Positions 1 to 7,732 of a stretch of DNA of 64,000 bases are shown piece after piece (position 1 is the stretch's first letter; each line of letters opens with the position of its first letter). The position numbers were made by a program, and so were the translations under genes. The notes beneath the pieces were generated by a model. That model searched no databases and was not told the origin of the DNA. It was given only the letters and a program-made list of their open reading frames with translations. Source of the stretch: Alphaproteobacteria bacterium (GTDB lineage Bacteria; Pseudomonadota; Alphaproteobacteria; Rhodobacterales; Rhodobacteraceae); NCBI GenBank assembly GCA_030428355.1, contig JAUIBL010000011.1, positions 22,708-86,707 on the forward strand, read 5' to 3'.

Positions 1-674
1 AGCCACGGCGTCAATTGCTGGCAGACAAGTTCGGCTGGCGGGTCTTTCCAGATCGACAGCGCCATGTCGAGAAAGCTCTGACCAAAGACATGCGGGCAGG
101 AATGGAAGAAATACCCGGCGTTGAAATAAAGATAACGCCGCCAGTATTCGTCCGGTTGCCCAAGATCCAGAGAGCTTTCGAACTCCAGCCCGAACCGGTC
201 GTAAAGCGACTTCCAGATCGCCGTATAGCCCGGCCCGTAAAGTTCGATCTGCGGCCATGTGCCTTCGACGCGCAACGATGCGCCGGGTCGTGAAAAATCA
301 AACGGCACGTCGGCAAGATCGCCGGTGACAAGCGTGTCGGTGTCAAAAAAGACAAACGGCTCGCCTTTCGGCAAGGCGAACAGCGCTTCGATCTTGTTGC
401 CGTAGGGGTAGTCGCTGCCGAAATGCACGCTGTCGAAGGCCACGAATGTGGCCCCCTGTGCCTCGATCATGTCGCGCAGGGGTTGCGGGCGGATTGACGG
501 ATCGGTGCTCCACTTGGGTCCCGGACGGGGTTCAGCCACAAACAGCCGGAACCTGTCGCCTTGGGTGTTCCTGCGAAAGGACAGCGCGAACAACAGCGCC
601 TCATAGGCCAGACGGCCCATCTGCCCGACGATGAGAACATTCACGGTTTCCGGCTTTGCCGAACGACGGGCCAT
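1..674 (-). CDS. glycosyltransferase-like protein, C-terminus beyond window
   Basis: Reading leftward from an ATG at 674, an open frame continues past the window edge, giving at least 224 residues. The start is preceded by an AAAGGA-type ribosome site. The segment VFFDTDTLVTGDL (D111 and D113) is a DxD motif of the kind that binds metal and nucleotide-sugar in glycosyltransferases, and the aromatic stretches around it (NAGYFF, WPQIELYGPGY) fit a GT-A fold of the GT8-like type. There is no signal peptide or membrane span, so it is probably cytoplasmic. The acceptor and sugar cannot be told. The DxD reading is seen; the family assignment is inference. Confidence 0.6.
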   Translation of the reverse strand, partial: MARRSAKPETVNVLIVGQMGRLAYEALLFALSFRRNTQGDRFRLFVAEPRPGPKWSTDPSIRPQPLRDMIEAQGATFVAFDSVHFGSDYPYGNKIEALFALPKGEPFVFFDTDTLVTGDLADVPFDFSRPGASLRVEGTWPQIELYGPGYTAIWKSLYDRFGLEFESSLDLGQPDEYWRRYLYFNAGYFFHSCPHVFGQSFLDMALSIWKDPPAELVCQQLTPW

Positions 675-749
675 GACTTTCCTTTGACGCACTGCTCTAC
701 TGTTTTACCGCACTATAGGTCCGGTCCATCCACCGGCCTAGCCCAGAGT

Positions 750-1448
750 TCACTCGGTTTCGATCTCGTAGACAAGGGTCACTCTGGCCTGAATGTCCAA
801 TTCGCCCTGCGCCATGGGAACACCTGCATCCGCAATCCGGGCCATACCCATCATTTCCGGGCGCGGCATCGAAGCACCGCCCTCGGTGAGACTGACCAAG
901 GGACCAAGCGTCACACCGGCCGCTGTCGCAAACAACTCGGCGCGGGCGCGAGCGTCGGCCACGGCCTTGACGCGGGCTTCGTTCAGGGCCGGTGCGGGAT
1001 CGGCGACCAGGAACTGAACACCCCCCAGCGTGTTGGCCCCATCGGACAGAACCGCATCCAGGATGGTCCCCAGCGCCGTGAGATCACGCACGCGCACCGT
1101 CACCCGGTTCGAGGCTTCGTAGCCATCGATGGTCGGACGGGTCTCGGAAGACGCGCGGTGTGACCAGACCGGATTGAGCGACAGGTCCGACGTCTGCATG
1201 TCGCGCTCTGCAACACCGGCCTCGGTCAGCCTGTCCAGAATCGCAGCCGTGATCCCAGAGGTCTGATCCATCGCGGCTTTGGCGGTTTCCGCCTCTGCGG
1301 CGGCGCCCACGGTGATCAGCGCCATGTCGGGCACAACCGCAACCGAGCCTTCGCCGGACACCGTGATCCGACCCGATGTATCGGCCCAGGCCGGCACCAA
1401 TCCGACCGCAAGGACCAATGCCGCAATGAACGCGCTGGATTTGGACAT
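750..1448 (-). CDS. SIMPL domain (DUF541) periplasmic protein
   Basis: A 232-residue protein that starts with a clear signal peptide (residues 1-22, MSKSSAFIAALVLAVGLVPA), after which ITVSGEGSVAVVPDMALITVG matches the start of the SIMPL/DUF541 fold. The rest is the usual alternating alpha/beta pattern ending in a C-terminal strand (ARVTLVYEIE). Family members in other bacteria are secreted or periplasmic proteins linked to oxidative stress, with no known enzyme activity. An in-frame upstream start at 1532 exists, but the signal peptide supports 1448. It is divergent from the gene at 1606. Confidence 0.85.
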   Translation of the reverse strand: MSKSSAFIAALVLAVGLVPAWADTSGRITVSGEGSVAVVPDMALITVGAAAEAETAKAAMDQTSGITAAILDRLTEAGVAERDMQTSDLSLNPVWSHRASSETRPTIDGYEASNRVTVRVRDLTALGTILDAVLSDGANTLGGVQFLVADPAPALNEARVKAVADARARAELFATAAGVTLGPLVSLTEGGASMPRPEMMGMARIADAGVPMAQGELDIQARVTLVYEIETE

Positions 1449-1605
1449 GAACCCGTGTTTCCTTCTGCTGATGTGTGCGCAATCATCCATGTCGCGCGCG
1501 GCGTCGACAAGCGTTGAAATTTCCCCGCGCAAAAGATCGCCATCTGTGGTTCACACAGCTCTTATGTGACTCCCATCCCACGCCAAGGACTGCTAAAATA
1601 CCGAT

Positions 1606-4098
1606 ATGAAGCCAGACTTTGCCCTGACTCTTTCCTTCGAAGGCATCTCGCTGCTCCGTCGTGTGTCCAATGGCTGGGCGCTTGTGGGAGATGTCGCGCT
1701 TGACGCCGCCGATCTGCGCGCCGCCTTGTCCGCGCTTCGGTCCGAGGCTGACGCCCTGTCGCCCCAAGGCGGACAGGTCAAACTCGTGATCCCGAACGAA
1801 CAGATCAAGTATCTCTCGATTCCGGATCACGGCCAGACCGGCGATGCGCTTCAGGCCGACATTCGCCGCGCTCTGGACGGCGCGACGCCCTATGCCGTCG
1901 ATGAACTCAGGTTCGACTGGTCACACAGCAACGGCGAGATTCAGATCGCCGCTGTCGCACATGAAACGCTCGACGAGGCCGAGGCTTTCGCCAAAGGTCA
2001 TCATTTCGAGCCGGTCAGCTTTGTCGCCATCGCACCGGATGCCGCGTTTCATGGCGAGGTGTTCTTCGGCACCGCAGCGACCTGGTCGGGGCCTGTTCCG
2101 GAACGGGACACACAGCCGATTGTCGTGGTCGACGCAGCACCCGAGCCTGCTGCACCCGTGGCCGACGAGGACCCGGTTTCGGAGGACACCCCGCCCGCCC
2201 TCGACCCGGTCGCGGAGACAGCACCTGCCCCGGACAGTCTTCTGGACGATCACAATGCCATAGCGGATGAGGGGCTGGCTCCCGGCGCGGCGGACAGTCC
2301 GGATGACACGCCCTCTGAACCGGCGGCACAGCCGATCCTGACGACCGAACCCGATGCAGCACCCGCCCCGGCGCCGTCCTTTGCGTCTATCCGCGCCTCC
2401 CGCGAAGCACCCGCCCCGTCCACGCCGCCGCCCTCTCCAAAGATTGACACACCTGCTGCCCCGAACGTGACGGTCGAGCCACGGTTCAAACTTGGCGGTG
2501 CCCGCAAGTCGACCCGCGACACCGACATCACCGCCCCCATTCTTCAGGACGAGACCGTCGAGGACACGGGCGAACGCAAGGGATTCGGCTTTTTCAGCCA
2601 ACGCAAGGCAGATCCCGCCCCGCCGCAGGCCGTCACCCCCAAACCTGTGCCGCCGCTCACCAATGAAGACGACGCGCCAGCCGCAGCCGCGATCCGCCAT
2701 GATCCCGAGCCAGCGCGGGCTGCGGTGTCCTGCATCGCAGCCATGCGCGCCGGTCGCAAGACCGAACCGACCAAGCCCGCACCCATCGAGGACGAACGCA
2801 CGCGCATGACCGTGTTCGGCGCGCGCGCCGAACCGCAGATCGGCGGCAAGCCGCGATTCCTCGGTTTGATGCTGACCAGCGCCTTGCTCATCTTCCTGCT
2901 GGCCGTGGCAGCTTGGGCCAGCGTCTTTCTCGATGAAGGCCTGTCCCGCTTTTTTGATCGCGAAGACCAGACGCCGTCCATCGCCCGCCTGCCAGATGTT
3001 GAACTGCAACCGCTGGACGGATCGGTCACTGCGCCCGATGACGCCGACACCAGCGTGCAACTTGCCGCTCTGGATGTGGTCGAGCCGTCCTCCGATGCCG
3101 CAGATGGTCTGTCGGAGGTTCTGCCTCCGCCCGCAGCCCTGACACCGGAAGAGGCGGATGCCCGTTATGCCGCCACCGGCATCTGGCAACGCTCTCCGGA
3201 TGCCCCCGCCACACCGACGCTGACCACGCTGGATGACCTCTACGTCGCCTCGATCGACGGCCGCATTCAGCAATTCGACGCGGTTGCCCTGCCCGGCGCG
3301 GAAACGCTGCGCAACGACATGACCTACCTGTCCCAGCCGAACCCGGCCGCGCCGGGAACGCGCTTTGACCTGGACGCGCGGGGATTGGTGATTGCAACAC
3401 CGGAAGGTGCGGTCAATCCCGACGGTGTGCGGATCTTCGCAGGCCGCCCACCCGTTGTTCCACCCCTGCGCACCCAACCCGACCCGGCACCCGCTCCGTC
3501 CACCGATGCCGCAAGCCTGACCGTCGTCGCCCCGGAGCTTGAACAATTCCGCCCGCGCCCACGTCCGGACGGATTGGTCGAAGGCAATGAACGCGCGCAG
3601 CTTGCGGGGCGGACTTTGGCCGAACTTGCGGCTCTGCGCCCTGCGGCACGTCCCGAAACGCTCAAGGCGGAAGAGGAACAGGCGCAGCCCGAAGCCACGG
3701 AATTCGCCGTCGCGCAATCGGTGGCACCTGTCACCCGCCCGCGCAATTTCGGCCAGATCGTCGAGCGCGCCCGCGAGAGACAGCAATCCGCCCCCGCCGA
3801 AGTGACACAGGTGGCCGCCGTGGCACCGCGCACGGTCCAGCCCAGCATCCCGTCCACAGCCAGCGTCGCCCGTCAGGCCACGGTGACCAACGCGATCAAC
3901 CTGCGCCGCATCAACCTGATCGGCGTCTACGGCAAACCGTCGAACCGCCGCGCGCTGGTGCGTCTGTCGAATGGCCGCTACCAGAAGGTGCAGGTGGGCG
4001 ACCGGCTTGACGGCGGACGTGTGGCCGCCATCGGAGACAGCGAACTCCGCTATTCCAAGAACGGCCGCAATGTCGTTCTCGAGATGCCTGAGGGATGA
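1606..4098 (+). CDS. single-span protein with GspL/PilM-like head and GspC/PilP-like tail
   Basis: 830 residues. Residues 1-150 look like the cytoplasmic actin-like part of GspL/PilM (KLVIPNEQIKYLSIPD followed by an alternating strand/helix pattern). Residues about 165-400 are Pro/Ala/Glu-rich and probably disordered. One hydrophobic span lies at about 418-443 (LMLTSALLIFLLAVAAWASV). A second Pro/Ala-rich stretch follows. The last 70 residues (INLIGVYGKPSNRRALVRL, then VGDRLDGGRVAAIGDSEL) resemble the homology region of GspC/PilP, which docks on the secretin in type II secretion and type IV pili. No ATPase, secretin or pseudopilin gene is in the window. The domain calls are by eye; the role in an envelope assembly is inference. 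Confidence 0.55.
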   Translation: MKPDFALTLSFEGISLLRRVSNGWALVGDVALDAADLRAALSALRSEADALSPQGGQVKLVIPNEQIKYLSIPDHGQTGDALQADIRRALDGATPYAVDELRFDWSHSNGEIQIAAVAHETLDEAEAFAKGHHFEPVSFVAIAPDAAFHGEVFFGTAATWSGPVPERDTQPIVVVDAAPEPAAPVADEDPVSEDTPPALDPVAETAPAPDSLLDDHNAIADEGLAPGAADSPDDTPSEPAAQPILTTEPDAAPAPAPSFASIRASREAPAPSTPPPSPKIDTPAAPNVTVEPRFKLGGARKSTRDTDITAPILQDETVEDTGERKGFGFFSQRKADPAPPQAVTPKPVPPLTNEDDAPAAAAIRHDPEPARAAVSCIAAMRAGRKTEPTKPAPIEDERTRMTVFGARAEPQIGGKPRFLGLMLTSALLIFLLAVAAWASVFLDEGLSRFFDREDQTPSIARLPDVELQPLDGSVTAPDDADTSVQLAALDVVEPSSDAADGLSEVLPPPAALTPEEADARYAATGIWQRSPDAPATPTLTTLDDLYVASIDGRIQQFDAVALPGAETLRNDMTYLSQPNPAAPGTRFDLDARGLVIATPEGAVNPDGVRIFAGRPPVVPPLRTQPDPAPAPSTDAASLTVVAPELEQFRPRPRPDGLVEGNERAQLAGRTLAELAALRPAARPETLKAEEEQAQPEATEFAVAQSVAPVTRPRNFGQIVERARERQQSAPAEVTQVAAVAPRTVQPSIPSTASVARQATVTNAINLRRINLIGVYGKPSNRRALVRLSNGRYQKVQVGDRLDGGRVAAIGDSELRYSKNGRNVVLEMPEG

Positions 4099-4233
4099 TC
4101 TGACGGCGCGGCTGCGACCCAAGCAGGCACGCAGCAACAAGATGCTGTAAAAACTGGCAAACATTGATCCGTTCGGTTGCCAATCCCATGCAGAAACCGG
4201 CATGCTTGGGACAGTTCGAAAGGCACGTTCAGA

Positions 4234-6117
4234 ATGGGTGAATTCCTCTTCCTCGCATCGGTCTTCCTGTTGGCCGCCGTCATCGCCGTTCCCATCGCCG
4301 CGCGTCTGGGATTGGGATCGGTGCTGGGTTACCTGCTGGCCGGTGTTGTCATCGGGCCGGGCTTCGGGCTTGTGGCGGACACCACCGATCTGCAGCATTT
4401 CGCCGAATTCGGTGTGGTGATGATGCTGTTCCTGATCGGCCTCGAACTCGATCCCCGCGCCCTTTGGGACATGCGCCATCGGCTGATTGGCCTTGGTGGG
4501 TTCCAGGTGATCATCACCATGCTGGCCGTGATGTTCGGCGCAACGCTGCTTGGCTTTGTCTGGCAAACCGCGCTGGCCATCGGGATGGTCTTCGCCCTGT
4601 CGTCCACCGCCATCGTGCTTCAGACACTGAGCGAGAAAGGCCTGATGCAGACCAGTGGCGGCCGATCCACGTTTTCGGTGCTGTTGACGCAGGACATCGC
4701 GGTCATCCCGATGCTGATCATCCTCCCCCTGCTTGCTGTACCCGCAACACCATCGCTCACCCCGGACGGGTCGATCACGCGGGTTCTGCCCGACCATGTC
4801 GACGACGCGCATGGACATCACGGCATGTCGCTGATCGAAGGCTTGCCCGGATGGGGCGTCACCCTCGTGACCCTTGGGGCGGTGGCCCTGATCATCCTTG
4901 GCGGCGTCTATGGCGCGCGGCCGCTGTTCCGCTTCATCCACGCCGCACGTCTGCGCGAGATGTATACCGCGCTTGCCCTGCTGATCGTGATCGGCATCGC
5001 GTTTCTGATGACCGCCGTGGGCCTGTCCCCTGCCCTCGGCACCTTTCTTGCCGGCGTCGTTCTGGCCAACAGCGAATTCCGGCACGAGCTGGAATCCGAC
5101 ATCGAACCGTTCAAGGGCCTCTTGCTGGGCCTGTTCTTCATCACGGTCGGCGCAGGGATCGACTTTGGCCTCTTCTTCTCCGAACCCGTCACCATCCTTG
5201 GACTGGCCTTGGGCATCATGCTGCTCAAGGGCGTGATCCTTTACGGCCTCGGCCTTGCCTTCAAACTGCGCGGGCGTGATCAGTGGCTGTTCACCCTCGG
5301 GCTGGCGCAGGCCGGTGAATTCGGTTTTGTCCTGATCTCGTTCTCGCTGCAGCAAGCCATCCTGCCCGGCTATGTCGCGGATCGCCTTCTGTTGATCGTC
5401 GCGCTGTCCATGCTGATCACGCCGCTGGCCTTTATGCTGTATGAACACCTGTCCAGCCGGATGACCGATGCGGATGCGGATCTCAAACATGACAAGATCA
5501 ACGAGCAAGGCACGGTCATCATCGCCGGGATCGGCCGTTTCGGACAGATCGTGAACCGCCTCGTGCAATCCGTCGGGGCAAAAACCGTCGTGATCGACAA
5601 CAATCTGCAAACCATCCAGTTGATGCGGAAATTCGGCTATCAGGGCTTTTTCGGCGATCCGCTGCGCCCTGATCTCTTGCACGCGGCAGGCATCGACACC
5701 GCCCGTGTGCTCATGGTGGCGCTGGACGATCCCGTGGCGGCGGAACGGCTGGTCACCTATGCCCGGCGGGTCCGTCCGGATATTCACATCGTCGCTCGGT
5801 CACGCGACCGCACCCACACCTACCGGCTCTATCAAGCCGGAGCGAATGACATCGTGCGCGAACTGTTCGACAGCTCTCTGCGGGCCGGGCGCTATGTGCT
5901 CGAAAACATCGGTCTGTCCGAATACGAGGCAGCCGAGGCGGAAAAGCTGTTCTATCATCACGACCGCTACACGGTGCGCGAACTGGCTGAACTGTGGGAT
6001 CCGAATATCCCGTCGGCCCAGAACGAGGCCTATATCGCCCGCGCCAAGGAACTGGAAAAGGAACTCGAAGCGTCCCTGCTCAGCGCGCTGGAATCCGGAA
6101 ACAACGACGCCGCATGA
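4234..6117 (+). CDS. Kef-type K+/H+ antiporter (CPA2 with RCK domain)
   Basis: 627 residues. The N-terminal 390 or so residues are a string of hydrophobic helices typical of the CPA2 sodium/proton exchanger domain. Near residue 426 begins a Rossmann-type TrkA-N/RCK domain, with GIGRFG at about 432-437 followed by VVIDNN, which binds a dinucleotide. The layout matches KefB/KefC, which exchange potassium for protons at the inner membrane; glutathione control, as in E. coli, is not shown here. A longer in-frame start at 4177 exists, but ATG 4234 begins directly with the first membrane helix and is preferred. The gene ends at a strong hairpin shared with carD. Confidence 0.85.
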   Translation: MGEFLFLASVFLLAAVIAVPIAARLGLGSVLGYLLAGVVIGPGFGLVADTTDLQHFAEFGVVMMLFLIGLELDPRALWDMRHRLIGLGGFQVIITMLAVMFGATLLGFVWQTALAIGMVFALSSTAIVLQTLSEKGLMQTSGGRSTFSVLLTQDIAVIPMLIILPLLAVPATPSLTPDGSITRVLPDHVDDAHGHHGMSLIEGLPGWGVTLVTLGAVALIILGGVYGARPLFRFIHAARLREMYTALALLIVIGIAFLMTAVGLSPALGTFLAGVVLANSEFRHELESDIEPFKGLLLGLFFITVGAGIDFGLFFSEPVTILGLALGIMLLKGVILYGLGLAFKLRGRDQWLFTLGLAQAGEFGFVLISFSLQQAILPGYVADRLLLIVALSMLITPLAFMLYEHLSSRMTDADADLKHDKINEQGTVIIAGIGRFGQIVNRLVQSVGAKTVVIDNNLQTIQLMRKFGYQGFFGDPLRPDLLHAAGIDTARVLMVALDDPVAAERLVTYARRVRPDIHIVARSRDRTHTYRLYQAGANDIVRELFDSSLRAGRYVLENIGLSEYEAAEAEKLFYHHDRYTVRELAELWDPNIPSAQNEAYIARAKELEKELEASLLSALESGNNDAA

Positions 6118-6146
6118 AAAAAGCGGCCCCGTCAGGGACCGCTTTA
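6117..6146. terminator. bidirectional terminator between the antiporter gene and carD
   Basis: AAGCGGCCCC (6121-6130), a GTCA loop and GGGACCGCTT (6135-6144) form a ten-pair stem with one mismatch. Read leftward it is followed by six T residues, so it is a strong terminator for carD. Read rightward the run is the weaker TTTATT, ending the antiporter transcript. Confidence 0.8.
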
Positions 6147-6165
6147 TTGACCGTTTGGTAAAAAA

Positions 6166-6684
6166 TCAGGCCGCTGCAGGCGCGCGCGACATCAGTACGT
6201 CGCCAACCTGCTTGGCCGCTGCCAGCTCATCGCCACCCGAGGTTGCCGCAACCTCGCGTGTCAGACGCTCGAGCGCGGCTTCATAAAGCTGACGTTCGGA
6301 ATAGCTCTGCTCGCGCTGATCGTCGGCGCGGTGCAGGTCGCGCACCACTTCGGCAATCGCGATCAGATCACCCGAGTTGATCTTCTGTTCATATTCCTGC
6401 GCCCGGCGCGACCACATCGCCCGCTTGACCTTGGCCTTGCCCTTGAGGGTCTTCATCGCCTGGCTCACCACGTCAGGAGAACTCAGCGACCGCATTCCGA
6501 TTTCCGATGCCTTGTGCGTCGGGACGCGCAGGGTCATCTTGTCTTTCTCGAACGAGATCACGAACAACTCAAGCGTGATGCCGGCGATCTCTTGTTCTTC
6601 GATCGACACGATCTGCCCGACGCCATGTGCCGGATAAACCACGTAGTCGTTCGGACGGAATTCGAATTTTTTCGATTTGGTCAT
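6166..6684 (-). CDS. carD: CarD family transcriptional regulator
   Basis: 172 residues. The N-terminal half (FRPNDYVVYPAHGVGQI, then LRVPTHKASEIGMRSL) is the CarD/CdnL RNA-polymerase-interacting Tudor-like domain, which binds the beta subunit. The helical C-terminal half (KRAMWSRRAQEYEQKI onward) is the DNA-contacting domain that stabilises the open complex. In Rhodobacter, CarD compensates for a missing thymine at position -7 of many promoters; that is known of the group, not shown here. Length and order are normal. It is downstream of fdxA but separated from it by 275 bp with hairpins, so it probably has its own promoter. Confidence 0.95.
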   Translation of the reverse strand: MTKSKKFEFRPNDYVVYPAHGVGQIVSIEEQEIAGITLELFVISFEKDKMTLRVPTHKASEIGMRSLSSPDVVSQAMKTLKGKAKVKRAMWSRRAQEYEQKINSGDLIAIAEVVRDLHRADDQREQSYSERQLYEAALERLTREVAATSGGDELAAAKQVGDVLMSRAPAAA

Positions 6685-6723
6685 TCAGAACCTTCCTTGG
6701 CGTTCGCCCATGCGACACAGACA

Positions 6724-6752
6724 AAAAAACCGAACGGAAGCAGGACTTCCGG
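6724..6752 (-). terminator. candidate leftward terminator upstream of carD
   Basis: CGGAAG (6735-6740), CAGGA, CTTCCG (6746-6751) form a hairpin. Read leftward, a run of seven T follows after five bases. It would stop transcripts arriving from the helicase-S4-fdxA group before carD. The stem is short, so the call is tentative. Confidence 0.4.
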
Positions 6753-6932
6753 TCGTTTCTTGAAGAATATCAGACAAGCTTATGTCAGCTCATATGCCCC
6801 ACGCCGGACTACGGCGCATGTCCCACAGGTGTCATTTATGTGAAATGTATACCACAAAAAAGCAACGTGCGGTAGTGGCGCGACGGATCGCATAACATGG
6901 TTTAAAAACAGAGGCTTATCGCAGGAAGCTGA

Positions 6933-6953
6933 GATTCGGAACCATCCCGAATC
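6933..6953 (-). terminator. hairpin just downstream of fdxA
   Basis: GATTCGG (6933-6939) pairs with CCGAATC (6947-6953) seven bases past the fdxA stop. There is no T run, so this may be an mRNA 3' stabiliser or a factor-dependent stop rather than an intrinsic terminator. The rest of 6685-6959 is AT-richer than its neighbours and must hold the carD promoter; I cannot place it with confidence. Confidence 0.35.
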
Positions 6954-6959
6954 GAATCA

Positions 6960-7298
6960 TCAGCCACCTTCGCCAGGCGCTTCCGAAAAGTACTTCTCAA
7001 GCTTGCCGCTTTCGCCGTCCCGTTCTTCCGCCTCGGGCAGCGGGTCTTTCTTGGTGATGATCACCGGCCAAAGCTCGGCATATTTGCGATTGAACTCGAC
7101 CCATTTTTCCATGTCCGGCTCCGTGTCCGGGCGGATCGCATCTGCCGGGCATTCCGGTTCGCACACGCCACAATCAATGCACTCGTCCGGGTGGATCACC
7201 AGCATGTTCTCGCCTTCGTAAAAGCAGTCCACCGGGCAGACTTCGACACAATCGGTGTATTTGCAGGCAATGCAGGCGTCGTTGACAATATAGGTCAT
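6960..7298 (-). CDS. fdxA: seven-iron ferredoxin FdxA
   Basis: 112 residues. The first cluster region has C9, C12, C17, C21 and C25 and the second C40, C43, C46 and C50, the arrangement of Azotobacter-type ferredoxins that carry one 3Fe-4S and one 4Fe-4S cluster. The C-terminal extension after residue 60 ([18 protein letters not shown]) is characteristic of the alphaproteobacterial FdxA form. It is a soluble low-potential electron carrier with an unidentified partner. It lies 49 bp after the S4 protein gene in the same direction. Confidence 0.95.
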   Translation of the reverse strand: MTYIVNDACIACKYTDCVEVCPVDCFYEGENMLVIHPDECIDCGVCEPECPADAIRPDTEPDMEKWVEFNRKYAELWPVIITKKDPLPEAEERDGESGKLEKYFSEAPGEGG

Positions 7299-7347
7299 GC
7301 ATTCGGTCCATTGATCGTTCGCAAGCTAGCTAAGCCACTCGGAAAAA

Positions 7348-7731
7348 TCATTCAAGCAGGTCTGACCGGGTTTGTTGCAGGGCGCGACGATCTTTCTTGG
7401 TCGGGCGTCCCTTGCCATCGAAACGCGGCACCTGTTCGATCACCGCCTCGCGCGGTTTCGGAGGATCGAGATCCTCGTAAAGCTGCTGTGCCTCAGGCGC
7501 AGGCCCCCGCCGTTCCCCCATGGCCAGCACCTTTATGACCCGCACGTCATTGGCCTGCGGAAAGGTCAGCACATCCAGCGCCGCCACCATGTAGGCCGGT
7601 TTGGAAATCGGCTGACCGTTCACCCGCAACTTGCCCCTGGACACGACCTTTGCGGCAAGGCTGCGCGTCTTGAAGAACCGCGCATGCCAAAGCCATTTGT
7701 CGATCCGCAGCTTCTGCGCCGGCTCGGACAA
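7348..7731 (-). CDS. S4-domain RNA-binding protein, HslR-like
   Basis: 127 residues. Residues 8-70 (LRIDKWLWHARFFKTRSLAAK, then GKLRVNGQPISKPAYMV) are an S4 RNA-binding domain close to heat-shock protein 15 (HslR), which in E. coli rescues stalled 50S subunits carrying nascent chains. The basic C-terminal tail (RPTKKDRRALQQTRSD) is usual. The start codon is one base past the stop of the helicase gene, so the two are almost surely cotranscribed. Role by family resemblance. Confidence 0.85.
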   Translation of the reverse strand: MSEPAQKLRIDKWLWHARFFKTRSLAAKVVSRGKLRVNGQPISKPAYMVAALDVLTFPQANDVRVIKVLAMGERRGPAPEAQQLYEDLDPPKPREAVIEQVPRFDGKGRPTKKDRRALQQTRSDLLE

Positions 7732-7732
7732 G

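Noticed and set aside
1921..5787. 1288-residue open frame on the minus strand
   Set aside because: It lies opposite two well-supported plus-strand genes and is rich in His, Gln, Gly and Arg without domain pattern, as expected of antisense frames in GC-rich DNA.
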